A DNA stretch of 64,000 bases from Metellina segmentata (Eukaryota > Arthropoda > Arachnida > Araneae > Tetragnathidae). Every line of letters starts with the position of its first letter. The first letter of the stretch is position 1. Of this stretch, positions 1 through 9,519 are shown in pieces. A program made the translations under genes and the position numbers. The stretch is from positions 131,477,453-131,541,452 of the forward strand of contig OX375872.1 of the NCBI GenBank assembly GCA_947359465.1, written 5' to 3'. The notes under the pieces were generated by a model. The model worked only from the letters and a program-made list of their open reading frames with translations, was not told where the DNA came from and ran no database searches.

Positions 1-144
1 TCGAACTTCTTTTAACAAATCCACTAATGAAACACTCGCTCGGATAGCTTCAGCATTCAATTCAAACAAGACAAGAATCGTATACCTTTTGATGGTGACG
101 TCATATAAGGTTTGCGTATCAGTCAGACGGCTTTATAACCTAGG

Positions 145-352
145 AGGTAGTGGATCAATCCCCTAAGGATCCGTGGAGAAGACATCGTAATTTTGAATCA
201 CGGTCAGATGACGAAGCAACACAAGCATTTGGAGAGCATCTTTACAAAAGTTTTAATGTGTCTTCAGATGTATCCCTTGGGGGATTGATCTCGTCTTCAG
301 TAGCCCATTGTATTTTTCCAGAGCGATGTTGATAAAAATATCTAACTACCTA
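145..352. mobile_element. SINE fragments, both orientations
   Basis: About 145-228 matches the minus strand of the local SINE body (the stretch around 'gtaattttgaatcacggtcagatgacg'). About 262-352 matches the plus-strand 3' part, ending near 'gatgttgataaaaatatctaactacct'. They lie head to head with a short unrelated spacer. Both are diverged and lack the tRNA-like head. Positions 1-110 hold nothing I recognise. Confidence 0.6.
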
Positions 353-369
353 CATCTCACGGTCTATCA

Positions 370-517
370 ACTAAAGGGGGTTGGCGCACGTTTAATCTGT
401 CGAGGCCTCAAATGTCCTTTCTTTGGCGTGGTGTGGACGGCCACAGTTTGGAGAGAGGGGTGACGGCTCAGGTATTGACCTCATCATTTGACTGTGGTTC
501 AAAATTATGACAAAATT
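370..517 (+). mobile_element. SINE body fragment
   Basis: This is the SINE body without its tRNA-like head. It runs from 'cacgtttaatctgtcgaggc' through 'ttggagagaggggtgacggc' to 'gtggttcaaaattatg', and stops before the 3' third. It is a truncated copy directly upstream of a better copy at 538. Confidence 0.7.
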
Positions 518-537
518 ACTTCAATCTGTCGTGGGCC

Positions 538-780
538 GATTAACCGGTCTGGTGGTTAAGGTTTTAGCCTATGAACTATAAGGTTCCTGGTTCGAATCAG
601 GGTCCGGGAATGGATGTTTGTAAGCGTATGGTGTAGAGGCGGCTGGTGCACCTTAAATCTGTCGGAGCCGAAAGTCCTCACGTTCGGTTAGTGTGGATGT
701 TTAGAGAGTGGGGTGCCAGCTCAGGTGTTGCCTGGTCATCTGACCGTGGTTCAAAATTACGAGGTGTTGTCCTCCAGATA
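538..780 (+). mobile_element. tRNA-derived SINE, head type A, 3'-truncated
   Basis: The first ~70 bases look like a degenerate tRNA gene. An A-box-like 'ggtctggtggttaag' is followed by a B-box-like 'ggttcgaatc' flanked by a weak T-arm stem. Then comes the family body: 'gtgtagaggcggctggtgca', 'gtggggtgccagctcaggtg', 'gaccgtggttcaaaattacg', and 'gaggtgttgtcctc'. It breaks off at about 780. The 5' and 3' ends of the tRNA-like part do not pair into an acceptor stem, so I read it as a SINE head and not a tRNA gene. Confidence 0.75.
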
Positions 781-838
781 ACGAAGCAACACCTGAGCTG
801 ACACCCCACTCTCCAAACTTCCACACCAACCCTACCTG
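781..838 (-). mobile_element. SINE body fragment, inverted
   Basis: 'acgaagcaacacctgagctg' followed by 'ccactctccaaacttccaca' is the reverse complement of the SINE middle. It abuts the truncated 3' edge of the preceding plus-strand copy, making a short inverted junction. Confidence 0.65.
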
Positions 839-920
839 GCATGGTATGGAAATTTTGAGAGTAGAGTGATCTAGAGTGCCTATATAATAAGAGTGGCGAC
901 AAGGGACCAAATTTGGCCCA

Positions 921-1109
921 ATGAGCATGCGCGGCAGCCATTTTTCTACCAGAATCGTCTCAAAGAAGGATGCTGGTCGAATTAATATATCATTTCAGGG
1001 AGAACAAAAAGCATATGATTGTTATAATATGGATACATTCGGTATAAATGAATCATATAAACGCTCAATTACATGTGTAATTGATGAGATGGATTGCACA
1101 ACGTGCTAA
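921..1109 (+). CDS. short open frame conserved between two hAT family-2 copies
   Basis: A 62-codon frame begins 49 bases inside the element. The copy at 45315-45503 (minus) has a frame of the same length at the same offset, starting and stopping at the same places. The two differ at 11 bases that I count, 7 changing a residue and 4 silent, so there is no strong sign of protein-level selection. No signal peptide, membrane segment or zinc-binding pattern is obvious, and I recognise no family. It may be a relic of a captured exon, a small element protein, or simply a frame kept open by recent common descent. Confidence 0.35.
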   Translation: MSMRGSHFSTRIVSKKDAGRINISFQGEQKAYDCYNMDTFGINESYKRSITCVIDEMDCTTC

Positions 1110-1388
1110 CTTAGATTGTGAGAAACACCGTGTTGTTAAAAAAAATGCTATTTATTTAAAAAGTCTTCAAATTTATACTGACAAAACACTAAAATAATAA
1201 TAAATAAATATTATAGAACATGAATAAGCTATATTTTCTTTTTAATTTAAGGTGCACACGTTTTTCTAGAACACACAAAAAGTTCCCATGTTAAGTCTAC
1301 GGGAGCTAGGAAAAGAACGCCTCGGGCGGTAGAAAAGGTCTCTAAGCCAATCAGAAAGTGTTTCCCGTATGTCGCCACTCTTATTATA

Positions 1389-2891
1389 CAGGGTGGTCCC
1401 GAATTCATGGTACAAACTTTAATGGTAGGTACAGGACATTGTAACAATGATTTATTGTATAGGAATGTATAGTCGCAAGTGACGCGGTGAGGCGTAAACA
1501 GGGGAAATAAAAGGAAAGAGAAATGGAGTGATCGGTTGGTATCATTGCCGGTAGAGGGCAGTAGATGTCTAGCCGCTGTTGAACATGATGCATCGCAGTA
1601 GGGAAAAGCGCCATTCACAATTGTGCTGCCGTAGACGATGGGTGACTTTACGTATGCAGAAAAAGCAGACATGCATTACATGTGCGGCCGTGCAAATGGT
1701 AACGGCAGAGCTGCGTTACGAATGTATCGCGCGGAGTATCCTGATCGACGAATGCCGGATCATAGAATTTTTCAACGGTTACATCGTCAACTTTGTGAAA
1801 CAGGTGCGTTCGACGTCAACAGACATGGCGCTGGTCGAGTAAGAGCTGTACGCACTCCAAGGCTGGAAGAAAGCATCTTGAACATTGTGGCTGATAGACC
1901 CGAGTCAAGCACAAGAACTGTTGCGCGTGACGTAGGTGTGAGTCATCAGACTGTATGCAGAGTGTTAAACGAAAATCGCTTACACCCCTTCCATTTTCAG
2001 AAAGTACAAGCATTGAATCCGGCAGATTATCCTCGCCGCGTGAACTTCTGCCTGTGGGTGATGCAGCAATGTGCGTTGCAGCCGGATTTCGTAGATTATG
2101 TGCTATTTACAGATGAAGCGACATTTTCACGCGAGGGTGTCTTTAATGCGCACAATTCCCATGTGTGGGCAACCGATAATCCACATGCAACGCGTCGACA
2201 TGCGTTTCAACAACGTTTCAGTATTAATGTGTGGGCTGGTATTGTGAACGACTTTTTGATTGGCCCATACTTACTACCCACGCGGCTCACTGGCGGAAGC
2301 TATCTTATTTTTCTGAAAGAAGTGTTACCACAACTGCTGCATGATGTTCCGATCGCCATTCGTAACCGCATGTGGTTTTAGCACGATGGGGCGCCAGCAC
2401 ACTTCAGCATTGATGTACGGAATTACCTGAATGCCACGTTTGGTACTCGATGGATTGGGCGTGGTGGACCAGTCCCTTGGCCACCCCGATCTCCCGATTT
2501 ATCGAGCCTCGATTACTTTTTATGGGGACATCTAAAGCATCTTGTTTATGAGACTCCAGTTGACTCAGATGAGGATCTCGTCGCTCGCTTATCTGTAGCT
2601 GCTGCAGGTGTGCGTGAAATACCAGGCATCTTTGAACGTGTACGCCAATCGCTCCACCGACGCTGTCAAGCATGTATCGATACTGGTGGACGCAATTTTG
2701 AACAATTACTGTAAACATGACACTTGTCAACAACGCTTTCAATAAAATCTTTGTTTTTCCTTTCGGCCGTTATTTCCCCTGTTTTCGCCTCACCGCGTCA
2801 CTTGCGACTATACATTCCTATACAATAAATCATTGTTACAATGTCCTGTACCTACCATTAAAGTTTGTACCATGAATTCGGGACCACCCTG
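1389..2891 (+). mobile_element. IS630/Tc1-like (DUF4817-type) DNA transposon, copy 1
   Basis: The element is 1503 bp, with 122-bp terminal inverted repeats (1389-1510 and 2770-2891, one mismatch seen) starting CAGGGTGGTCCCGAATTC. It is flanked by TA on both sides (1387-1388, 2892-2893), the target duplication of the IS630-Tc1-mariner superfamily. Removing it rejoins the right end of the surrounding hAT element ('cttattatataggcactc'). It carries one transposase gene. A second copy lies at 7425-8928 in the opposite orientation and is nearly identical. Confidence 0.95.
1638..2714 (+). pseudogene. DUF4817-type transposase with one nonsense codon
   Basis: A 358-codon frame running ATG at 1638 to TAA at 2712-2714, broken only by TAG at 2379-2381. 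The other copy has CAG (Gln) there, in the motif WFQHDGAPAH. The N-terminal third is a helix-turn-helix DNA-binding region (DUF4817 type, residues about 5-120, including 'VARDVGVSHQTVCRVL'). The C-terminal part is an RNase H-like DDE/D catalytic domain: first Asp in FTDEATF, second in HDGAPAH, third in SPDLSSLDYFLWG (41 residues between the second Asp and the Asp of LDYF). The transposase would cut and paste its own element at TA sites in the nucleus. Length and domain order look complete, so this is a recently dead gene. Confidence 0.93.
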
Positions 2892-3066
2892 TATAGGCAC
2901 TCTAGAGTGACCAGCTCAGGTGTGACCTTATCATGTGACCGTGGTTCAAAATTACGCGATGTTGACCTCGGATCTTTCCTTCGGGATTCTCCCGGACCAT
3001 CTCCAAGAGCCCGTTATGTTGCTATGGTGCGACGATGATGAACTACCTGCCTACTTCTTTTATTTA

Positions 3067-3375
3067 CTACAGGGCCTCGGTAGACCAGTAGAAAGAGGAA
3101 AGTTTTAACAAACGGAGGGTTGCGAATTCGAAACTTGGCCCAACCAAATAGCGTCGTTAACACGGATGCTGTTGAACGTTAAATCTGTCTTGGCCTCAAA
3201 TACCCTCACGTTGGAGTAGTATGGAACTGTGGAGAGTGGGGTACCGGCTCATTTGTTGGATCAAGATTACGTGTTGTCCTCGTATCTTTTCTTTCGGGTT
3301 TTATCCTGGACCGTCACCAAGCCTATTTTGTTTCTCCAGACGGCGACATTAATTAAATACATTACATACACGGCT
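3067..3375 (+). mobile_element. tRNA-derived SINE, diverged
   Basis: A degenerate head ('cctcggtagaccagtagaaa', then 'gagggttgcgaattcgaaac' as the B-box region) is followed by the body ('gttaaatctgtcttggcctc', 'gtatggaactgtggagagtg') and the 3' end ('gacggcgacattaattaaat'). It is close to full length with head type B and heavily mutated. Confidence 0.65.
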
Positions 3376-3544
3376 TATAAACTAGTGCTAGCCCATTTGT
3401 CGAATTCAGCCACATGTTATATTCGATATAGTTTAGATATAAAGATTTTTTGTGACAATGCTTTCGGCGTACTTTTTGTGGCGAGTTATGGCAGGTAAAG
3501 ACAACTTCGTTTGGATGCCTGTTTTGTGGAAAACTGCGGGAAGT

Positions 3545-3690
3545 TGTGGTAATTGGTAATTTTTTTAATTAACGACGTACTAAAGCAACACAACGGGCAT
3601 TTGACGACAGTCCGGTATCAATCCCCTAAGGAAAAGATTCGAGGACAACACCCCGTAATTTTGAGCCACGGTCAGATGACGAGTGGGAAG
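3545..3690 (-). mobile_element. SINE 3' half
   Basis: Reverse-strand SINE 3' part. It begins with the tail 'ggtaattggtaatt' and 'ttaattaacgacgtactaaa', then 'cccctaaggaaaagattcga' and 'ccacggtcagatgacgag'. The tail is a short (GGTAAT)n-like repeat, also seen in other copies. Confidence 0.75.
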
Positions 3691-3867
3691 TTTTTGAATT
3701 TTATTTAGATGTTTATTTGTTTAAAATTCGTGCCAAGATGAAAAAGTTGATCTTTTTCAATAAGTTTCTAACTGTATCCGCTAGTTATTTTTCGTTAAGA
3801 AAAATCATGTTTTTCCAGTTTCCTAACTGGTTTCGTTAATTATTTTCCTCTGATGGTAATGGTAATG

Positions 3868-4013
3868 GTAAGTTTAGTTAACGTCGTACTAGAGCAAAAC
3901 AACGGGCTATTGACGACGGTCCGGGATCAGTCCCTTTAAGGGAAAGATCCGAGGACAACACCTCGTAATTTTGAACCACGGTCAGATGACGGAGCAACAC
4001 CTGAGCTTATTTT
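3868..4013 (-). mobile_element. SINE 3' half
   Basis: Tail 'ggtaatggtaagtttagtta', then 'cgtcgtactagagcaaaaca', 'gaaagatccgaggacaacac', and 'cacggtcagatgacggagca'. Same truncation class as the copy at 3545. The two may be separate insertions or a local duplication. Confidence 0.78.
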
Positions 4014-4027
4014 CCTCTGAAAATATT

Positions 4028-4196
4028 TAGTGTGGAAATTTGGAGAGTGGGGGGCCAGCTCAGGTGTGACCTCGTCATCTGAACGTGGTTCAAAATTACG
4101 CAGTGTTGTCCTCGGATCCTTTCTTGAGGGGGGGGGGATTCCGGACCGTTGCCAGTAGCACGTTTGTGTCTCCAGTGTGACGTTAACTAACCTTAA
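4028..4196 (+). mobile_element. SINE 3' half
   Basis: Plus-strand body from 'gtgtggaaatttggagagtg' through 'cctcgtcatctgaacgtggt' to 'ccagtgtgacgttaactaac'. It faces the minus-strand copy at 3868, so the two form an imperfect inverted pair. Confidence 0.75.
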
Positions 4197-4199
4197 GAC

Positions 4200-4910
4200 T
4201 ACGGAGGGTACAGCAGTTGTACCATGATCACTCCTAGAAAGAATTTAACAACTAGTTGTACCCCGAAAATTATAAGAATCGTGCCAAGAAAGAATTTAGA
4301 CAACGGCCGTTGCAACAGTTGTACCTTAAAAATTATAAAAATCGCGCCAAGAAAGAATCGCTCTTGATATATCTATAACCGTAGTGAAAAGGTTAAATAC
4401 CTACCGATGAGGAAAATGGCGATTTCTTGAAGACATTCTTCCTTGCCAACATGAAAGTGCGCCAAAAAACGCGCCAAAGCGTTTGCACCAAAAAATCTAT
4501 GTATCCAAGATGTAACCTAAATTCACAGAGGAGTATTGGTGGTGAATGTAGCGCCTCTACTACAAAAATTAACTTTAAATACAAGTGTAAATATAGAAAA
4601 TATTTGGAGGCTCATATCTGGTCTGCGGACCATGTAATCTTTTGTGTATGGGGAATCTGGTCGGTGGGCCGGGTAAACTGCTTCGCATACCAGTACCCGG
4701 GCCGGGTAAAACTTATTCAAAGGGCCGTACCTGATATATGGGTTGATAAAAATACTTTGAGCGTTGTATATCGCTTATGGGTAGGGTAAACCTTAATGTT
4801 TTCACTACAATTTATTTGTCTTGTGCACACAGTACTTTATTACATGGATACAAATTCTCAAATAGCTAAATATCTCAAGTTTGACCATAAAGTCGTCTAT
4901 CACGGTTTGA
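4200..4910. other. unassigned AT-rich stretch
   Basis: I see a diverged direct duplication at about 4210-4290 and 4310-4360 ('aattataagaatcgtgccaa' versus 'aattataaaaatcgcgccaa'). A 120-codon open frame lies at 4427-4789 (plus) with no recognisable domain, odd composition and no second copy. I do not support it as a gene. Confidence 0.3.
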
Positions 4911-5290
4911 AAAAAATGCTTCTTTAAATAAACTCTGAACTGCTGTTGTGAATCATCAAAAGAGCTCCTCTAAATTTGAACGTTGAAACAGTTGCTCTAA
5001 ATATAAAATGCTTCTTTAAATTTAGACTTTGAAACAGCTGGTCTAGTAGAGAGTGCTCACTCCCCTAAATGCTAACTTTGAAACTGCTGCTCTAAATAGA
5101 AAGTGCTCCTCTAAATTTAAACTTTGAAACAGTGCTAAAATAGAAAGCGCTCCCATAAATGAACTTTGGAACTGCTACTCTAAATCGAAAGCTAGCTCTC
5201 CTCTAAATTTTGACTCTGCTCTTCTCTAAATGAAAAGCGCTTTTCAAAAATTTGAACTTTAAAATCGCTAGTCTAAATAAAAAAAAGCTG
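4910..5290. repeat. minisatellite, unit about 55-60 bp
   Basis: Imperfect tandem copies of 'tctaaatttgaactttgaaacagctgctctaaatagaaagtgctcc' recur across the interval, with individual copies several bases apart in length. No coding potential. Confidence 0.7.
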
Positions 5291-5329
5291 GTTGAAGCAT
5301 TCCGATTTGAAATGCAACAGGGCTAGAAT

Positions 5330-5560
5330 TTTAACGACCTCAATATTGGAATGTAATTCTCTGGAACGATTCTATTGGCCCATTCTTCAAAATAGAATCA
5401 TTAGCAAATATTCTATTGGTCCCTTCCTTAGATTAGAAACCTTTTGAAAGATTATATTACTCATTTTCTTAGAATCGAATTCCTTGGACACATTCTATTG
5501 CTAATTTCTTTAGAATATGATACTTTAGAACGATTCTATAGGTTACGAAAGTCAAAACTA
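5330..5560. repeat. AGAATC/GATTCT minisatellite
   Basis: Repeats of the pattern 'gaacgattctattggccc...ttagaatagaatc' with a period near 55-60 bp. Related arrays occur at 15180-15425 and 19925-20510, so this is a dispersed minisatellite family. From 5560 to 6280 I recognise nothing. Confidence 0.6.
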
Positions 5561-6279
5561 GTTAGAAGTCATGCAGGGAAGTATGCTTGTGAACCTCTCA
5601 GAGATTAAAACCCAAAATACCCATATTTTACACTTGCGTCATTGTTCTTCAAGAACATCGAAATTCTAAAATATGTTTCGAAAGGTTCAAGCAAATTTGC
5701 AAGTTTGCTTGAAGACAGCTATTCGAGCATACCAGAAAAATGACGCCCTATAAGTAATAAAGCCATCTTTTCTGCAAGTACTGGAGCCAAGTAAGAGTGG
5801 AGCAAGTTGGTCAAGTAGCTGAGAAATTGAATCGTGCCTCACTTCGGAGCCATAAATCAATGACGACGACGTAAAACTCAATCACTTTGATTGACAACTG
5901 TGTGCGTTGGGATAATCGTTGATTGATGAAATCTGCCGAAGCTTTGAAAAAGTTTGGGAGGTGTAATATTCTAAGCTCCCTTCGACAGGTTATGCCACAA
6001 GTGCTAGGAAGAATTTCGTATCAAAATTTAATACATATTATCCACGAGATGTTTCCTAAGTATGAAGAATGGATTGCGTCCATTGTATGCGAATGAAAAT
6101 AACTTTTTTATCCGAGGAAAGTTTTATTTGCGCTCTCATTGCTTTGGCATTTTAAATCCGAATAAAATAAAATAATAATATTGTTACAGTTCAGTTTACG
6201 GTCGTACTATGGTCCCTTTTTGCTGATCTAGGTGTAATCAAACAGATCTACAGCATAAAATGAGCTCAAGTCAGTGACA

Positions 6280-7155
6280 TCCCGTGTGTTTTCGAAACGA
6301 TTAACCTAGATAAAAGAAATTTCCGAGTCTTATTAACCTGAAGATACTAATCCGAATCGATTAACCTTCCTTGCGATTGTCTCGACGAAGATTCTCTTCA
6401 CCAACACTCCTGGTGGCACACCTTTGTTTCGAAAACCACTCTAATAGTCAACCTCTGATGTAAAAACCTTCACCAAACTGTCACCAGGTCTGGGAAATCT
6501 TCATTCCTCTAAGGTAGTTTTGTCTCGCCGAGATATCTCGTCATTAGCAAAATCGATCACATCTTGGACGAGATATCTCGTCGAAACCACTCGTAGGGTT
6601 AACAAAACTGACTAGATCTTGATGGACTAGTCGTCATATCTTGGAAATGTTAAAACTGATCACATCATCACAAAAAAAGTGACACTATCTTGATGCAGAG
6701 ATATCTCGTCATTAACGAAATTGGTTAGATCTTGGTGGACGAGACACCTAATGGAAACCGCTTGGAGGGTAATGCTAAATTGGAGATATTAATTCGCAGG
6801 TACACCTACATCGGATATGTCCTCCGGGTCGTATCAACCTGGAGACACTAATCCGATTCAGTTAGGGCTAACTTAGAGATGTTAACAAGTGGGGGAGGGG
6901 AGTTCGGCCACCTTCATCGAATATATCTTCGAGTCTTATCAAGCCTGAGATATTATCCTGAATAGGTTGGTGTTAAATTGCTGCTGTTAACCAGAAAGTA
7001 AAGCTACAGATCGAAAATATCTCCCTGTCACATCAATCTGTTGTTAAATTGGTGATGTTTCCCAAAGGTACACGACTATAAGATCTAATCTAGTATATCC
7101 GGGAATAATTACGCTGGAGACGCCAATTAACTCGGTTGGTTCCAAATTGGTGATA
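6280..7155. repeat. minisatellite, unit about 100-115 bp
   Basis: Variable copies of a unit containing 'tatcaacctggagacactaatccgattcggtt' and 'ctaaattggtgatgttaacc' run through this interval and continue at 9246-9380. The elements at 7156-9243 split the array. The GATATC-rich repeat at 6525-6770 lies inside it. Confidence 0.6.
6525..6770. repeat. GACGAGATATCTCGTC palindrome repeat
   Basis: Several copies of the self-complementary 16-mer GACGAGATATCTCGTC or close variants, spaced by 'attaacaaaactgaccagatcttgatg'-like linkers. They end in 'gaaaccgcttggagggt'. The same arrangement recurs at 16712-17222, 23985-24190, 32868-33030 and around 34788-35720. Confidence 0.7.
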
Positions 7156-7424
7156 GGTGAAAGTGACCTAACATGAGATACTTTTCTTAAAAATTGCGTT
7201 GGTGACTGTGATGAAAAATTTCTCTAACATCTTTTTGATTTTCAACACTGTCACTAAAGCTGTTTCGAAAGGTTGATGGATTTTTTGGCAAACTACATTG
7301 CAAATACACGCAAAAACAATTTTATAAAAATTTTCGAAACAGTTGTTTTGGGAATAGGTTTCCGCTATGAAACACCAAGCTTACTGAATATGATATCGTG
7401 CATTCACAATGGCAAAGAAATATA

Positions 7425-8928
7425 CAGGGTGGTCCCGAATTCATGGTACAAACTTTAATGGTAGGTACAGGACATTGTAACAATGCTTTATTGTATAGGA
7501 ATGTATAGTCGCAAGTGACGCGGTGAGGCGAAAACAGGGGAAATAACGGCCGAAAGGAAAAACAAAGATTTTATTGAAAGCGTTGTTGACAAGTGTCATG
7601 TTTACAGTAATTGTTCAAAATTGCGTCCACCAGTATCGATACATGCTTGACAGCGTCGGTGGAGCGATTGGCGTACACGTTCAAAGATGCCTGGTATTTC
7701 ACGCACACCTGCAGCAGCTACAGATAAGCGAGCGACGAGATCCTCATCTGAGTCAACTGGAGTCTCATAAACAAGATGCTTTAGATGTCCCCATAAAAAG
7801 TAATCGAGGCTCGATAAATCGGGAGATCGGGGTGGCCAAGGGACTGGTCCACCACGCCCAATCCATCGAGTACCAAACGTGGCATTCAGGTAATTCCGTA
7901 CATCAATGCTCAAGTGTGCTGGCGCCCCATCGTGCTGAAACCACATGCGGTTACGAATGGCGATCGGAACATCATGCAGCAGTTGTGGTAACACTTCTTT
8001 CAGAAAAATAAGATAGCTTCCGCCAGTGAGCCGCGTGGGTAGTAAGTATGGGCCAATCAAAAAGTCGTTCACAATACCAGCCCACACATTAATACTGAAA
8101 CGTTGTTGAAACGCATGTCGACGCGTTGCATGTGGATTATCGGTTGCCCACACATGGGAATTGTGCGCATTAAAGACACCCTCGCGTGAAAATGTCGCTT
8201 CATCTGTAAATAGCACATAATCTACGAAATCCGGCTGCAACGCACATTGCTGCATCACCCACAGGCAGAAGTTCACGCGGCGAGGATAATCTGCCGGATT
8301 CAATGCTTGTACTTTCTGAAAATGGAAGGGGGTGTAAGCGATTTTCGTTTAACACTCTGCATACAGTCTGATGACTCACACCTACGTCACGCGCAACAGT
8401 TCTTGTGCTTGACTCGGGTCTATCAGCCACAATGTTCAAGATGCTTTCTTCCAGCCTTGGAGTGCGTACAGCTCTTACTCGACCAGCGCCATGTCTGTTG
8501 ACGTCGAACGCACCTGTTTCACAAAGTTGACGATGTAACCGTTGAAAAATTCTATGATCCGGCATTCGTCGATCAGGATACTCCGCGCGATACATTCGTA
8601 ACGCAGCTCTGCCGTTACCATTTGCACGGCCGTACATGTAATGCATGTCTGCTTTTTCTGCATACGTAAAGTCACCCATCGTCTACGGCAGCACAATTGT
8701 GAATGGCGCTTTTCCCTACTGCGATGCATCATGTTCAACAGCGGCTAGACATCTACTGCCCTCTACCGGCAATGATACCAACCGATCACTCCATTTCTCT
8801 TTCCTTTTATTTCCCCTGTTTACGCCTCACCGCGTCACTTGCGACTATACATTCCTATACAATAAATCATTGTTACAATGTCCTGTACCTACCATTAAAG
8901 TTTGTACCATGAATTCGGGACCACCCTG
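7425..8928 (-). mobile_element. IS630/Tc1-like (DUF4817-type) DNA transposon, copy 2
   Basis: The element is 1504 bp, with the same 122-bp inverted repeats as copy 1 (7425-7546 and 8807-8928) and TA on both sides (7423-7424, 8929-8930). It is reverse oriented relative to copy 1 and one base longer because of an extra C in the transposase. It sits inside the MITE at 7156-9243. Confidence 0.95.
7602..8679 (-). pseudogene. DUF4817-type transposase with one frameshift
   Basis: The gene reads from 8679 down to 7602 and is broken by a single extra C in a C run near 8330 (five Cs where copy 1 has four), which splits it into two overlapping frames, 8679-8200 and 8303-7602. The catalytic part is intact, with Gln codon CAG at the site where copy 1 has a stop: FTDEATF, WFQHDGAPAH and SPDLSSLDYFLWG are all present. 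Apart from the indel I notice one further residue change near the N-terminus (Cys/Tyr in HYMCG/HYMYG). Same helix-turn-helix plus DDE/D layout as copy 1. Confidence 0.93.
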
Positions 8929-9519
8929 TATAAGCGTTACAAAAAATCTATTTAATATAAAACTGATCTATGTGTGTAAAAACTTTTAAATTAACTTAAC
9001 TTACCTTATACGCTAAAGACTAGCCAAAAAGAAGCCTTTCAAACTCTTAAAAGCGATATGCTACAATAGATCGTTACAGTAGTATGGGTCGGATTACAAT
9101 GGGGAAGGTTGTTTCCATTGACTCTAGAGTCCCTGCTCTCTAGCTAATAGTTCATGACACTTCCAGTACACGACGACATCGTATGGTGAAGATACAGGTG
9201 TATCTCGTATTAGGCAAGTATCTCATGATCAATCATTTTTCCCTATTTTCAACTACTGGATCGAATAAACCACTGGCCTTATCAACCTGGAGACATTATT
9301 TGACTAGGTTGGTGCTAAATTGGTGATGTTAACCCCTCCCTACGGCTACTAGATCGAATTTATACACTCGAAGACAGTAAAAAGTTGCACTTAGAAGGAA
9401 TTGTCAGAAAGCAATGAAATTTAAGAGGTTGTTCAAGTGTGCTTATGAATGAGTGAATTATTAAAATTAGAAACTGAACTATGCAAACTTAATTGAAATT
9501 TTTTAAAAAAAGTATGGTG

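Larger units (their letters stand above)
872..2904 (+). mobile_element. hAT-type non-autonomous element, family 2, interrupted
   Basis: The termini are TAGAGTGCCTATATAATAAG on the left and its inverted match ending GGCACTCTA at 2904, flanked by an 8-bp duplication with one mismatch. The second copy at 45014-45552 shows the uninterrupted form, 539 bp long. This copy is interrupted at a TA in its right end by the IS630-like element at 1389-2891. No transposase is encoded. Eight-base duplications and TAGAGTG termini are typical of hAT elements; the assignment rests on these only. Confidence 0.8.
838..3052 (+). mobile_element. SINE copy split by a hAT element
   Basis: SINE body sequence at 838-871 ('tggtatggaaattttgagag') continues at 2905-3052 ('gaccagctcaggtgtgacc', 'cgtggttcaaaattacgcga', 'cggatctttccttcgggatt'). 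The interruption is the element at 872-2904, which duplicated eight SINE bases (GAGTGATC on the left, GAGTGACC on the right, one mismatch). Joining the flanks restores the usual SINE order, so the SINE was there first. Confidence 0.8.
7156..9243 (+). mobile_element. TA-flanked MITE (GGGGAAAGTGA type), interrupted
   Basis: This matches the uninterrupted copy at 62297-62859 along its length and is split by the IS630-like element at 7425-8928. Left end 'ggtgaaagtgacctaacatg', right end reading 'tctcatgatcaatcattttt' then 'ccc', with TA at 7154-7155 and 9244-9245. The ends are more worn than in the 62.3-kb copy. No coding sequence of its own is apparent. TA duplication and the terminus suggest a Tc1/mariner-type MITE. 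Confidence 0.75.

Noticed and set aside
4427..4789. 120-codon open frame, plus strand
   Set aside because: No recognisable domain, no second copy, a competing minus-strand frame over the same bases, and composition like noncoding sequence around it.
7574..8011. 145-codon plus-strand frame and the similar 112-codon frame at 2404-2742 (minus)
   Set aside because: Both are antisense shadows of the DUF4817-type transposase; their identity to each other follows from the twin transposons.
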